Source of the DNA: Clostridia bacterium
Lineage (GTDB): Bacteria; Bacillota; Clostridia; Oscillospirales; CAG-272
Direction: 5' to 3'
Length of the DNA: 41,188 nucleotides
Assembly: GCA_017508465.1 (NCBI GenBank)
Contig: JAFVYW010000153.1
Location: forward strand, 1 to 41,188
Shown: positions 34,392 through 41,188 of the stretch, piece by piece
Numbering within the stretch: the first letter of the stretch is position 1
Layout of the letters: each line of letters begins with the position of its first letter
Position numbers and translations under genes: made by a program
The notes under the pieces: model-generated
Databases searched by the model: none
What the model was told of the DNA's origin: nothing
What the model saw: only the letters and a program-made list of their open reading frames with translations

Positions 34392-35765
34392 TTAATTCAA
34401 CGGTGCAAATGTACTCTGGTCGCCAAAATCGTCCTTGCCCATCCATTTGGCAATCGTTATTGCAATCTGTGTATTTTCAACAAAGATATAGTGGAAGCAC
34501 TCTGTGTCCTTTCCCCATGCAAAAACACGGACATCTGCCCCAGTGTGATCGTCTGTGGCAAAAACAGGCTTGTTATCAAAGTCGGGAAGAAGCGCTCCTG
34601 TCTCGTGGTCAGCGGTGATGATGACCATCGTCTCGGGATGATAGAACGCGTATTCCATAAATCTTGCAATCGCCTGATTGAAGCGCATGACCGCGAGATA
34701 CGCGTTGTCGAGGTCATTGTTGTGACAATGCTTATCAATATACGCCTCCTCGTACATTAAGAAGAAGCCATCTTTGTCGTCAAGCTTGTCAAGCATATCG
34801 GTGATATGCTTCTCGATGGTCTCCATACCTCTTTTATTGTAGTGATTGTAGCCACAATCAAGAAGTCCGCCCTTGGTGTATTGGAAGGCGAATTGACTGT
34901 CGATGATATCGGAGGAATCTCCGCGGTCGAAGGCATGCGCGGAAAAGGAGGCGGGGGTTGCGCCCGTCGCGCTTTCGGTCGACATAACACCTGCACCCAT
35001 CCCCATCGAGAGCGCAAGTTCGGGAAGGGAGAGAAGTGGTGTTCCGTCGGGTAATTGACCGACACAACCATTTTCCGTCTTATATCCTGTCGCGAGTGCT
35101 GTTCCGCCTGCCGCGCTGTCGGTCGTGCCCGAGAGGGAATTGGTTCTTGAAAAACCGATGTGCGGAAGAAGATAACCATAGAAGATTTCCTCGCCGTCGG
35201 AGTAATCACATTCCACCTGATGCATTTCAGGCAATTTCGACTGGTACACACCCATGCCGTCACCGATCAGCAGAATGAAGTTCTTTGCTTCCTTGACAAC
35301 AGGCGTTGCCACCGTGACCTCTTCGGGAACGACGGCATCGTAGTTATTTGTCGGGAAATAGGTGTCAATAAAGTAATATGCTGCCGCCGCAATCACGAAA
35401 GCCTCTCCTTCCATCGCAACTCTGCCATCCTTCGCCATAAAGGCAAATTCGACACCCGATAGTTCAGGGGAAAGCTGCGCGGAGAGTTCTCTCGAAGTCT
35501 CACCGACAATAATCTCGTAATCAGAGACGGGGGCATCCGTGTCAGAAATTACAGGCAATTTCACGCCACAACGCGCGGAAATCTCCTCCTGAATATACTC
35601 CGCCGCGCGCTCGTTGTAATCGTTCTCTTCGGCCGAGTATACAATCGCATACTCCTTGATGGACACGCCGCAAAGCGTCGACCTCGTCCCCTTGCCACAT
35701 CCGCCGAGCAGAACCGCAGCGCAAAGCACAAGCATGGCGCAAAGACAGATAACTATTCTTTTCAT
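34392..35765 (-). CDS. Alkaline phosphatase lipoprotein with N-terminal extra domain
   Basis: The 457-residue surface lipoprotein has lipobox LLGGC (Cys23). Residues ~30-155 form an alpha/beta domain (YNERAAEYIQEEISARCGVKLPV, DYEIIVGETSRE, YYFIDTYF) that resembles the non-catalytic N-terminal domain of GH67/GH20-type enzymes rather than any phosphatase. Residues ~162-457 are an alkaline phosphatase domain: LLIGDGMG (metal Asp169), TDSAAGGTALATG with the phosphorylated Ser217, GATPASFSAHAFDRGD, TADHETGALL (Asp386, His387) and DDHTGADV (His407). It should cleave phosphate esters outside the cell, with zinc/magnesium. Divergent from the GH2 gene. Confidence 0.93.
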   Translation of the reverse strand: MKRIVICLCAMLVLCAAVLLGGCGKGTRSTLCGVSIKEYAIVYSAEENDYNERAAEYIQEEISARCGVKLPVISDTDAPVSDYEIIVGETSRELSAQLSPELSGVEFAFMAKDGRVAMEGEAFVIAAAAYYFIDTYFPTNNYDAVVPEEVTVATPVVKEAKNFILLIGDGMGVYQSKLPEMHQVECDYSDGEEIFYGYLLPHIGFSRTNSLSGTTDSAAGGTALATGYKTENGCVGQLPDGTPLLSLPELALSMGMGAGVMSTESATGATPASFSAHAFDRGDSSDIIDSQFAFQYTKGGLLDCGYNHYNKRGMETIEKHITDMLDKLDDKDGFFLMYEEAYIDKHCHNNDLDNAYLAVMRFNQAIARFMEYAFYHPETMVIITADHETGALLPDFDNKPVFATDDHTGADVRVFAWGKDTECFHYIFVENTQIAITIAKWMGKDDFGDQSTFAPLN

Positions 35766-35793
35766 AAGTTTACCTCAATACCGTTTTTCTTTC

Positions 35794-35822
35794 ATTATAA
35801 CATATATGAGGCATAAAATCAA
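35794..35822 (-). promoter_or_regulatory. Promoter of the alkaline phosphatase gene
   Basis: On the minus strand: TTGATT (35822-35817), a 17-bp spacer and TATAAT (35799-35794), with TGt before the -10 box. No clear Pho box is recognised. Confidence 0.82.
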
Positions 35823-35857
35823 CATCAAAAAGTATTTGAGATATCTTTACTTTTTTC

Positions 35858-35886
35858 TTGCCTTTTGTCACGGAATGTGTTATAAT
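35858..35886 (+). promoter_or_regulatory. Promoter of the GH2 gene
   Basis: TTGCCT (35858-35863), a 17-bp spacer and TATAAT (35881-35886), with TGt before the -10 box. It is back to back with the alkaline phosphatase promoter, 35 bp apart. Confidence 0.83.
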
Positions 35887-35911
35887 GAAGAAAAAGCGAA
35901 AGGAGTATCCC

Positions 35912-37627
35912 ATGGGAAGAACATTTACAGAGCATCATAAAAGACAACTTCATAGCCTGAATGGCTTCTTTGGCTTCTGCACAGATAAAGAAAAGAAGGG
36001 GCTTTCTCTCGGGTGGCAAAAAGGCATCCCGAGCGAGAGGAAGGTTGCCGTACCGCAGGTGTGGAACAGCGAGGTGGATCTGCTGACCTATACAGGTGTC
36101 GCGTGGTATGAAAAGCGCTTTTTCACCGAGGGTGGTACGCTGCACTTCGTGTTCGATGGCGTAATGACAGAATGCACCATCTGGCTCGATGGAGAATTGC
36201 TTTGCTCTCACTATGGTGGATTTACATCTTTTGAGAAAATTGTCAAAAATGTAAACAAAGGTGAACATATTCTTGTTTTGCGCGTCGACAACTCCTTTGA
36301 TGAACACTCCATTCCACAAGCCTATGTGGATTGGTATCACTATGGTGGAATTGTACGCGGCGTGAGCGTGGAAACCCTTTCTGGTATCTGTATCCTGCGC
36401 TCGCATATCGAATATTCTCTTGATGAACAACGAAAGAACGCCAAGGTTCAGTTCAGCCTCGACCTTTATAATGCATGTGACACCTCCTTGACCGATACCA
36501 TTACCGCGACAATCGACGATAAGACAATATCTATCCCCGTCACGATGAACCCTCACGAAACTCTTCATCTGCGAAGCGAAGAAACAGCGCTTTCCAACAT
36601 TCGCCTTTGGGATATCGGAAAACCCGAACTTTACACCGTCACCTTCGAGAGCGCGACCGATGACCTCTTTGACAGAACAGGCTTCCGCACCTTTGAAGTA
36701 AAAGGACACGACATTCTTCTCAACGGCAGAAAAATCGAAATCCGTGGCACGAACCGTCACGAAGAGCACCCCGATTTTGGCTTCGCCTTTCCACCCGCTT
36801 TGATGCAACGCGATATCGATCTCATCAAAGCCATGGGCGCGAACGCCATTCGTGGCTCGCACTACCCGAACAGTAAGGAATTCCTCGACCTCGTCGATGA
36901 AAACGGATTGCTTTTCTGGAGCGAAATTCCCATCTGGGGTGTCGGCTTCCGTCCCGAGCTTCTTGCCGATGAAGTTATTATCGCTCGTGGACTTGAGATG
37001 CATCGTGAGATGCTTGCGCAGTATTATAACCACCCCTCGATTGTCATCTGGGGCATGCATAACGAGATTGCCACAGGCACCGAATATGCCTTGCCGATGT
37101 CGAAGCTCTACTATAATTTTCTCAAAGAAAATGGCGGTAATCGCGCCGTGGTGTATGCCTCTTGCCACCCCCTGATTGACATCTGCTTTGACTATACCGA
37201 TATCCTGTGCCTGAACCTTTATTTTGGTTGGTATCGCGGATATGAAGAGAACGCGTGGGAAAACTTCTTCGATGCATTCGATAAGCGCCTTCTCGAAATC
37301 GGACAGTCGCATAAACCTATTATCATGAGCGAGTTCGGCTTTGCCGCCCTCTATGGGAACCACGATGCCGACGATATCCTCTGGAGCGAGGAATATCAGG
37401 AGCGAATGTTTGAGCATGTGCTTACCCTCTATCATTCGCGCGAGAATATCGCAGGATTTTATATCTGGCAGTTTGCTGACATCCGCACCAGCAGGGAGGC
37501 AGGACTTAACCGCGCACGCTCCTTCAATAACAAGGGCGTGATGAATGAGCATCGCAAGCCAAAACTTGCTTATCGCAAAATCAAATCCCTGTATAATATG
37601 TTTGAACAAGAGGAACAAAGCCTCTGA
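35912..37627 (+). CDS. Glycoside hydrolase family 2, probable beta-glucuronidase
   Basis: The 571-residue enzyme has no signal peptide, so it is probably cytosolic. Domain order: sugar-binding jelly roll (about 10-155), Ig-like (160-265), TIM barrel (270-571). The acid/base is Glu385 in IWGMHNEI and the nucleophile Glu474 in IIMSEFGF. FYIWQFADIRTS and the N-x-K motif (Asn539, Lys541 in SFNNKG) match the glucuronate-recognition signature of beta-glucuronidases, which separates them from beta-galactosidases. It should cleave beta-D-glucuronides from host or plant conjugates. ATG 35912 lies after AAAGGAG and downstream of the -10 box; a longer frame starting at 35858 would begin in the promoter. 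The LRR gene follows 79 bp later. Confidence 0.93.
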   Translation: MGRTFTEHHKRQLHSLNGFFGFCTDKEKKGLSLGWQKGIPSERKVAVPQVWNSEVDLLTYTGVAWYEKRFFTEGGTLHFVFDGVMTECTIWLDGELLCSHYGGFTSFEKIVKNVNKGEHILVLRVDNSFDEHSIPQAYVDWYHYGGIVRGVSVETLSGICILRSHIEYSLDEQRKNAKVQFSLDLYNACDTSLTDTITATIDDKTISIPVTMNPHETLHLRSEETALSNIRLWDIGKPELYTVTFESATDDLFDRTGFRTFEVKGHDILLNGRKIEIRGTNRHEEHPDFGFAFPPALMQRDIDLIKAMGANAIRGSHYPNSKEFLDLVDENGLLFWSEIPIWGVGFRPELLADEVIIARGLEMHREMLAQYYNHPSIVIWGMHNEIATGTEYALPMSKLYYNFLKENGGNRAVVYASCHPLIDICFDYTDILCLNLYFGWYRGYEENAWENFFDAFDKRLLEIGQSHKPIIMSEFGFAALYGNHDADDILWSEEYQERMFEHVLTLYHSRENIAGFYIWQFADIRTSREAGLNRARSFNNKGVMNEHRKPKLAYRKIKSLYNMFEQEEQSL

Positions 37628-37706
37628 AAAGTTTAAAAATGATAACAATTATTTACAAATTACAACATTTTATAGCATAAAAACCAAAAAGAAAGGGGAA
37701 CATACC

Positions 37707-38714
37707 ATGCAAAACAACGATAGAAAACCAATCGAAAACGCATGTGGCGCGTCCGATTTTATTCTCGTTAAAGAGAGCTACGGCTATGATATCGATGCCT
37801 ACATCGGAAATAAAACGGAGGTCACTATTCCCGAGACCATTGATGGCGTGCGTGTCGCCCATATCAATTCTCTCGCCTTCTCTCCACGAAACCCTCGCTT
37901 TGATAAGGAGCATCAGGCGTTTCTGCGTGAGAACTTCACGCATGTTTTCATCCCTGAAAGTGTCCGCGTAGAACGCCTCGCCTTTGCCGGATGTCTGAAA
38001 CTTCAGATTGAAAAGGAAGAATACTGGTCGCAAGAAAAATGGCTCTATTACGCGCCCGATTGTCCCTCGCCGTTTACGCCGATAGTACGCGAGGGCGAAA
38101 AGGGCATCTATCGTACTCCCGACACCAATAAAATTTTGTGGAATGAGTTCGTCGTCAGTGGCGAATATCACACCATCGGCGCAGGTGCTTTAATGAGCCG
38201 AAACAATCATATTGTCTATGTATGCGAGGGTGTGAAGCGCATTGAAGCCGGTGCATTTACCTTTATGGAGACAATGCATACCGTCTACCTTCCCTCCACA
38301 CTTGAATATCTCTCGCCGAACGCCTTTATCGAATGTGATGCATTGCCACCCGAGATGATACCTGAAAAATTCCGTACCCCACCGCAAAAGCAGTATACTG
38401 CCACCCTCGATATTCACTATGAAAAATGGTCGGATGGCTCTTCCTATCGTATAAAGGACGACCTGACCATAAAACTTGACGGCAAAAGACTTGGTTACAG
38501 GATTAATCGCATGGATTACCACTTGCTCGAGCTCACCGCGGATCATGCGGTAGTATTCCTCTCAAAAGTCAAAATGCCTGTTACAATCCCTGTCTCGACC
38601 CCCGTAACCTTTACCTTTGGCGTCAGATCGAATGGCGGGATTATCGAAGGCTCTCGCTATTATGACTACGATGACAATTACGAGTATACCTTCACCCTCT
38701 CCAATATAAAATAA
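37707..38714 (+). CDS. LRR_5 (BspA-like) leucine-rich repeat protein
   Basis: The 335-residue protein has no signal peptide and no membrane segment. Residues ~20-230 carry BspA-like repeats: TEVTIPETIDGVRVAHINSLAF, THVFIPESVRVERLAFAGC, HIVYVCEGVKRIEAGAFTF and TVYLPSTLEYLSPNAF. Residues ~245-335 form a separate beta-rich tail (YRIKDDLTIKLDGKRLGYRIN, VTFTFGVRSNGG). LRR_5 domains bind proteins or glycans; this cytosolic form has no clear role. GAAAGGGGAA lies before the ATG at 37707. The 79-bp gap from the GH2 gene holds no clear terminator, so readthrough is possible. Confidence 0.85.
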   Translation: MQNNDRKPIENACGASDFILVKESYGYDIDAYIGNKTEVTIPETIDGVRVAHINSLAFSPRNPRFDKEHQAFLRENFTHVFIPESVRVERLAFAGCLKLQIEKEEYWSQEKWLYYAPDCPSPFTPIVREGEKGIYRTPDTNKILWNEFVVSGEYHTIGAGALMSRNNHIVYVCEGVKRIEAGAFTFMETMHTVYLPSTLEYLSPNAFIECDALPPEMIPEKFRTPPQKQYTATLDIHYEKWSDGSSYRIKDDLTIKLDGKRLGYRINRMDYHLLELTADHAVVFLSKVKMPVTIPVSTPVTFTFGVRSNGGIIEGSRYYDYDDNYEYTFTLSNIK

Positions 38715-38833
38715 GCACGCGCAATTGGGTGGTGTCATAAGCGGAGAATTTGAAAAGTGCTATGAAGTGCGAGCATCGCATTTGTCTGGTCAAATACTTT
38801 ATGGGATAAGCCCCAACCCCTATACAAGCAGAA

Positions 38834-38881
38834 AAGAGCAAGGATAAAAGGATAAACCTTCCATTCTTGCTCTTATTTTTT
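38834..38881 (+). terminator. Terminator after the LRR gene
   Basis: AAGAGCAAG pairs with CTTGCTCTT around an inner AAGG/CCTT pairing, followed by ATTTTTT. It is about 120 bp after the LRR stop; I see nothing else in 38725-38833. Confidence 0.8.
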
Positions 38882-38887
38882 CTTCTG

Positions 38888-39063
38888 TCGATATGCTACG
38901 CTCCCATTCGATATGAGATAAATCCCTCGTTTGCGAAGCAAACATATCGAGTGCGTCAGCACATATCGAGTTTGTATATCTCGCCTTTGGCGAGGTATGC
39001 AAATCATATCGAAAATCCCGCAAGGGATTTATATCGATGCATGATACTCTTAACGGAGTATCA
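38888..39063. repeat. Palindrome array B with ATATCGA linkers
   Basis: Palindromes: GTTTGC/GCAAAC (38929-38943), GTGC/GCAC (38951-38962), CTCGCC/GGCGAG (38980-38994, extended by TTTGTAT/ATGCAAA with one wobble), AAATCCC/GGGATTT (39013-39030) and TGATACTC/GAGTATCA (39042-39063). The linker ATATCGA occurs at 38944, 38963, 39006 and 39031; the reverse form TCGATAT occurs twice before 38916. A larger element is framed by GCACGCGCAA at 38715-38724 and its complement at 39070-39079. No gene is visible in the gap. Confidence 0.88.
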
Positions 39064-39089
39064 CGCTATTTGCGCGTGCCTTTTTCTCA

Positions 39090-40082
39090 TTACATATGTT
39101 CTTTGATCATTCTTGTCAGATTTTCCGTCATTTCCATAATGCCGTCGGGATTGGGATGTACAAGTCCCGTGGTGAGTTTTGACGGATTGGTAAGCACGGT
39201 CTTGCCGTTGACATAAACGACATTTGGAAGATTGAACTCCGCTACCACACGGGCGAGAATTTCACGGAAGCATTCCGCCTTTCCATCCCCGACAATGTCA
39301 CTCCTGCAAGTATAGACATCGATAGCAAAAATCATTGCATTGGGGTGCGCCATAGCGATACGAGGGACAAAGTAACGCACACGCTCCTCGTAATCTGTAG
39401 GCTCGATGTCGAGAATATTGATGCCCATCTCGAGCGTTGCAAAATCAAATTCGCACTCGTCGGCGATAAAGTCTGCCATCTCGCGCTCAAGACACGCCGA
39501 ACCGGCAAGACCAAGGTTTTGCACATCAGCACCGAGATTCGCCGCCACCCGCTCGGTATAGTAATAATAAGGATGCAGTGCGATACTTCCGTGCGTGATT
39601 GATGAGCCGTATGCAAGATACTTCTTTGCAGGGTACATATCTTCATCCGGCACGGCGATATCGCCCTCTACCTCAACAATCTGCGGTCTTACCGAAAAGA
39701 CAAGACGCACCACATCGGGTGAAAATCTGTGTCCGTATTCTTCGGCGAGTTGCTTTAGTATCTTCAGATTTTTGGCTTTGGGAATTGTGACCTCGCATAT
39801 ACCGGAAAACTTTTTCGTCGTTTCAGGCCAGTCGGCAACAAACTCTCCGTGATACACCGTAATCGTACCACTCACGCCTTCATCATACGCCAGTCGCAAA
39901 GTCACAGCGTCTCCCTTCAGCACAAAACGGCATTCAATGCCCGTCGCGTTTCTGCTTTGTACCTTTCCTCTTTCTGACAGATGCTGTTCTACCTCGAGTG
40001 GCACTCTGATTGTACCGTATGCACCACTCGGCAACTCTTCCAATGCCTCGCAACCATGAATATCAATATTTTGGAAAATCAT
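39090..40082 (-). CDS. GDSL/SGNH hydrolase with N-terminal beta domain
   Basis: The 330-residue protein has no signal peptide. Residues ~1-145 form a beta-sandwich domain typical of two-domain SGNH esterases. Residues ~150-330 are the SGNH domain: KYLAYGSSITHGS with the nucleophile Ser and block I, QNLGLAGSACLE block II (Gly), LEMGINI block III region, and LVHPNPDGIMEM block V with Asp and His. Such enzymes remove acetyl or acyl groups from sugars; substrate unknown. AAGGAG precedes the ATG. It converges with the LRR gene across array B. Confidence 0.9.
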   Translation of the reverse strand: MIFQNIDIHGCEALEELPSGAYGTIRVPLEVEQHLSERGKVQSRNATGIECRFVLKGDAVTLRLAYDEGVSGTITVYHGEFVADWPETTKKFSGICEVTIPKAKNLKILKQLAEEYGHRFSPDVVRLVFSVRPQIVEVEGDIAVPDEDMYPAKKYLAYGSSITHGSIALHPYYYYTERVAANLGADVQNLGLAGSACLEREMADFIADECEFDFATLEMGINILDIEPTDYEERVRYFVPRIAMAHPNAMIFAIDVYTCRSDIVGDGKAECFREILARVVAEFNLPNVVYVNGKTVLTNPSKLTTGLVHPNPDGIMEMTENLTRMIKEHM

Positions 40083-40113
40083 TCGTGAATCTCCTTTTGT
40101 AAAACGCTACCTT

Positions 40114-40142
40114 ATTGTACCACATAATGCTATTTTTGTCAA
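40114..40142 (-). promoter_or_regulatory. Promoter of the GDSL hydrolase gene
   Basis: On the minus strand: TTGACA (40142-40137), a 17-bp spacer and TACAAT (40119-40114), with TGg before the -10 box. Confidence 0.85.
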
Positions 40143-40253
40143 GATGCGCTCCCTCTTTGTACCAGGATACGCTCCGCGCCCATACACTTAACCCTCCCTT
40201 TTTTTCTTTCCGTTTTTCACACTTCAATCTGCAACAAAACCACCCCAAAAACA

Positions 40254-40284
40254 AAAGCACTCACGGAAAATCCGTGAGTGCTTT
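40254..40284 (-). terminator. Terminator of ppdK
   Basis: On the minus strand, AAAGCACTCACGGA pairs with TCCGTGAGTGCTTT and is followed by TGTTTTTG. Between it and the ppdK end lie the two hairpins listed next; 40143-40253 holds nothing recognised. Confidence 0.9.
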
Positions 40285-40288
40285 CTTC

Positions 40289-40345
40289 GCTCATTTGCTA
40301 TCGCAAACGAGCAAAATGTCGATATTCTGTAAACCGTAATTTACA
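40289..40345. repeat. Two-hairpin element of the ATATCGA type behind ppdK
   Basis: GCTCaTTTGC/GCAAAcGAGC (40289-40312) and TGTAAA/TTTACA (40328-40345) flank TCGATAT (40319-40325), the reverse of the array B linker. Bases 40301-40310, TCGCAAACGA, also occur in array B (reverse, 38927-38936) and in the left long repeat (24-33). Confidence 0.7.
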
Positions 40346-40350
40346 AAATC

Positions 40351-40557
40351 TTACTTTTTAAGGGCTGCCTGCGCTGCTGCCAGACGAGCGATCGGAACTC
40401 TGAAGGGCGAGCAGGAAACATAGGAGAGACCGATGTTGTGGCAGAATTCTACGGATGCGGGGTCACCACCATGCTCACCGCAGATACCGATGTGCATTTC
40501 AGGACGAACACCACGGCCGAGAGCGATTGCGGTCTTCATGAGGCCACCAACGCCAAC
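40351..40557 (-). pseudogene. ppdK: Detached C-terminal end of ppdK after an in-frame TAG
   Basis: These 68 codons continue the ppdK frame past TAG (40558-40560) without a shift. They encode [23 protein letters not shown] with the catalytic Cys, [20 protein letters not shown] and a normal TAA. The residues match the family end closely, so the sequence is not decayed. Either the codon is read through, the change is very recent, or the base is an error. A separate start at the ATG 40539 is unlikely to give a useful protein. Confidence 0.85.
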
Positions 40558-41188
40558 CTAGTCAAGCTTTGCGAAGGGATCGTTTTCGAAGATCTTTGCA
40601 TCGTAGTAAGCATCAAGGAACTTACCAGCATCATCACGGCTGAAGCCGTAGGTCATCTGGGTAAGGTCGTTCGTACCGAAGCAGAAGAATTCAGCCTCGG
40701 ATGCGATTGCATCAGCGGTGATACATGCGCGAGGAATCTCGATCATGGTACCAACTTCATACTTGAGCTCAACGCCTGCTGCAGCGATTTCTGCATCAGC
40801 AGTTTCAACAACGATGTTCTTGACATACTTAAGCTCTTTGATTTCGCCTACAAGAGGAATCATGATTTCAGGAACATCCTTCCAGTCGGGATGGTTCTTC
40901 TGAACATTGAGTGCTGCACGGATAACAGCCTTGGTCTGCATTCTTGCGATTTCAGGATAGGTAACTGCAAGACGGCATCCACGGTGGCCCATCATGGGGT
41001 TCGCTTCATGGAGAGACTCGATAACTGCATGAATTTCAGCAACGGTCTTGCCAGTGTTCTTCGCGAGGAGAGCGATATCGCCATCTTCGGTAGGAACGAA
41101 CTCATGAAGAGGAGGATCGAGGAAACGAATGGTAACAGGGTTGCCTTCCAGAGCCTCATAGAGCTTCTCGAAGTCAGACTGCTGCATA
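40558..41188 (-). CDS. ppdK: Pyruvate, phosphate dikinase, partial, ends at an in-frame amber
   Basis: This is the C-terminal PEP-binding barrel of PPDK, which interconverts pyruvate + ATP + Pi and PEP + AMP + PPi. The gene continues beyond the window end, so the true start is not seen. Landmarks: VTIRFLDPPLHEF, NPMMGHRGCRLAVTYPEI, EIMIPLVGE, VGTMIEIPRA and FCFGTNDLTQMTYGFSRDD. It stops after DPFAKLD at TAG, exactly where relatives have Gln in LDQxGVG. As written, the product would lack the catalytic Cys near residue 830 of the family. The matching tail lies directly downstream (40351-40557). Confidence 0.93.
   Translation of the reverse strand, partial: MQQSDFEKLYEALEGNPVTIRFLDPPLHEFVPTEDGDIALLAKNTGKTVAEIHAVIESLHEANPMMGHRGCRLAVTYPEIARMQTKAVIRAALNVQKNHPDWKDVPEIMIPLVGEIKELKYVKNIVVETADAEIAAAGVELKYEVGTMIEIPRACITADAIASEAEFFCFGTNDLTQMTYGFSRDDAGKFLDAYYDAKIFENDPFAKLD

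Noticed and set aside
35825-37648. 607-codon minus-strand open frame
   Set aside because: It is antisense to the GH2 enzyme, which has catalytic residues, a ribosome site and a promoter; the antisense product resembles nothing.

Overview
The window looks like a chromosomal segment of an uncultured, probably gut-dwelling Clostridia-type Bacillota (Firmicutes). The grounds are strong AGGAGG-like ribosome sites, sigma-A promoters with TGn-extended -10 boxes, hairpin-plus-U terminators at most gene ends, a MsmK-less sugar ABC operon, a GPH symporter, a beta-glucuronidase-type GH2 enzyme and a pyruvate phosphate dikinase whose readable part resembles the clostridial enzyme. No phage, plasmid, IS transposase, rRNA or CRISPR genes are visible. 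The taxonomic call is inference from gene content.

Layout. 1-5015: methylglyoxal synthase, a ThuA-like protein, an OPA-type MFS transporter and a membrane EAL protein, bracketed by two nearly identical ~156-bp repeats in inverted orientation. 5187-6515 (minus): lipoprotein made of two very similar halves. 6596-12096 (minus): six-gene operon of FMN reductase-like flavoprotein, esterase, YwaF-like membrane protein, two sugar ABC permeases and a binding protein. 12293-14519 (plus): DUF1538 membrane protein with a tandem PII-like protein. 14598-17144 (minus): ABC-2 exporter pair and a CDP-alcohol phosphatidyltransferase. 17286-19855 (plus): Mrr-like endonuclease and GH31 glycosidase. 19887-20292: an array of palindromes with a constant 10-bp linker, then tRNA-Tyr. 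20494-23270 (minus): GPH symporter and MBL-fold hydrolase. 23406-24371 (plus): SGNH esterase lipoprotein. 24444-35765 (minus): a 2129-residue secreted alpha/beta hydrolase with many beta modules, a 1091-residue beta-helix protein and an alkaline phosphatase lipoprotein. 35912-38714 (plus): GH2 beta-glucuronidase and an LRR_5 protein. 38715-39089: a second palindrome array. 39090-40082 (minus): GDSL/SGNH esterase. 40351-41188 (minus): 3' part of ppdK, interrupted by an in-frame TAG.

Function. Much of the window serves glycan and sugar use: GH31, GH2, several esterases, ABC and GPH sugar uptake, ppdK and the methylglyoxal bypass at the pyruvate node, and large surface proteins probably facing host or plant polysaccharide. 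The most unusual parts are the intergenic palindrome trains, which use different linkers but share sequence words with the inverted repeat pair; the uncharacterised C-terminal module shared by the two giant secreted proteins; the doubled DUF1538/PII pair; and the amber codon at the conserved Gln before the catalytic Cys of PPDK.
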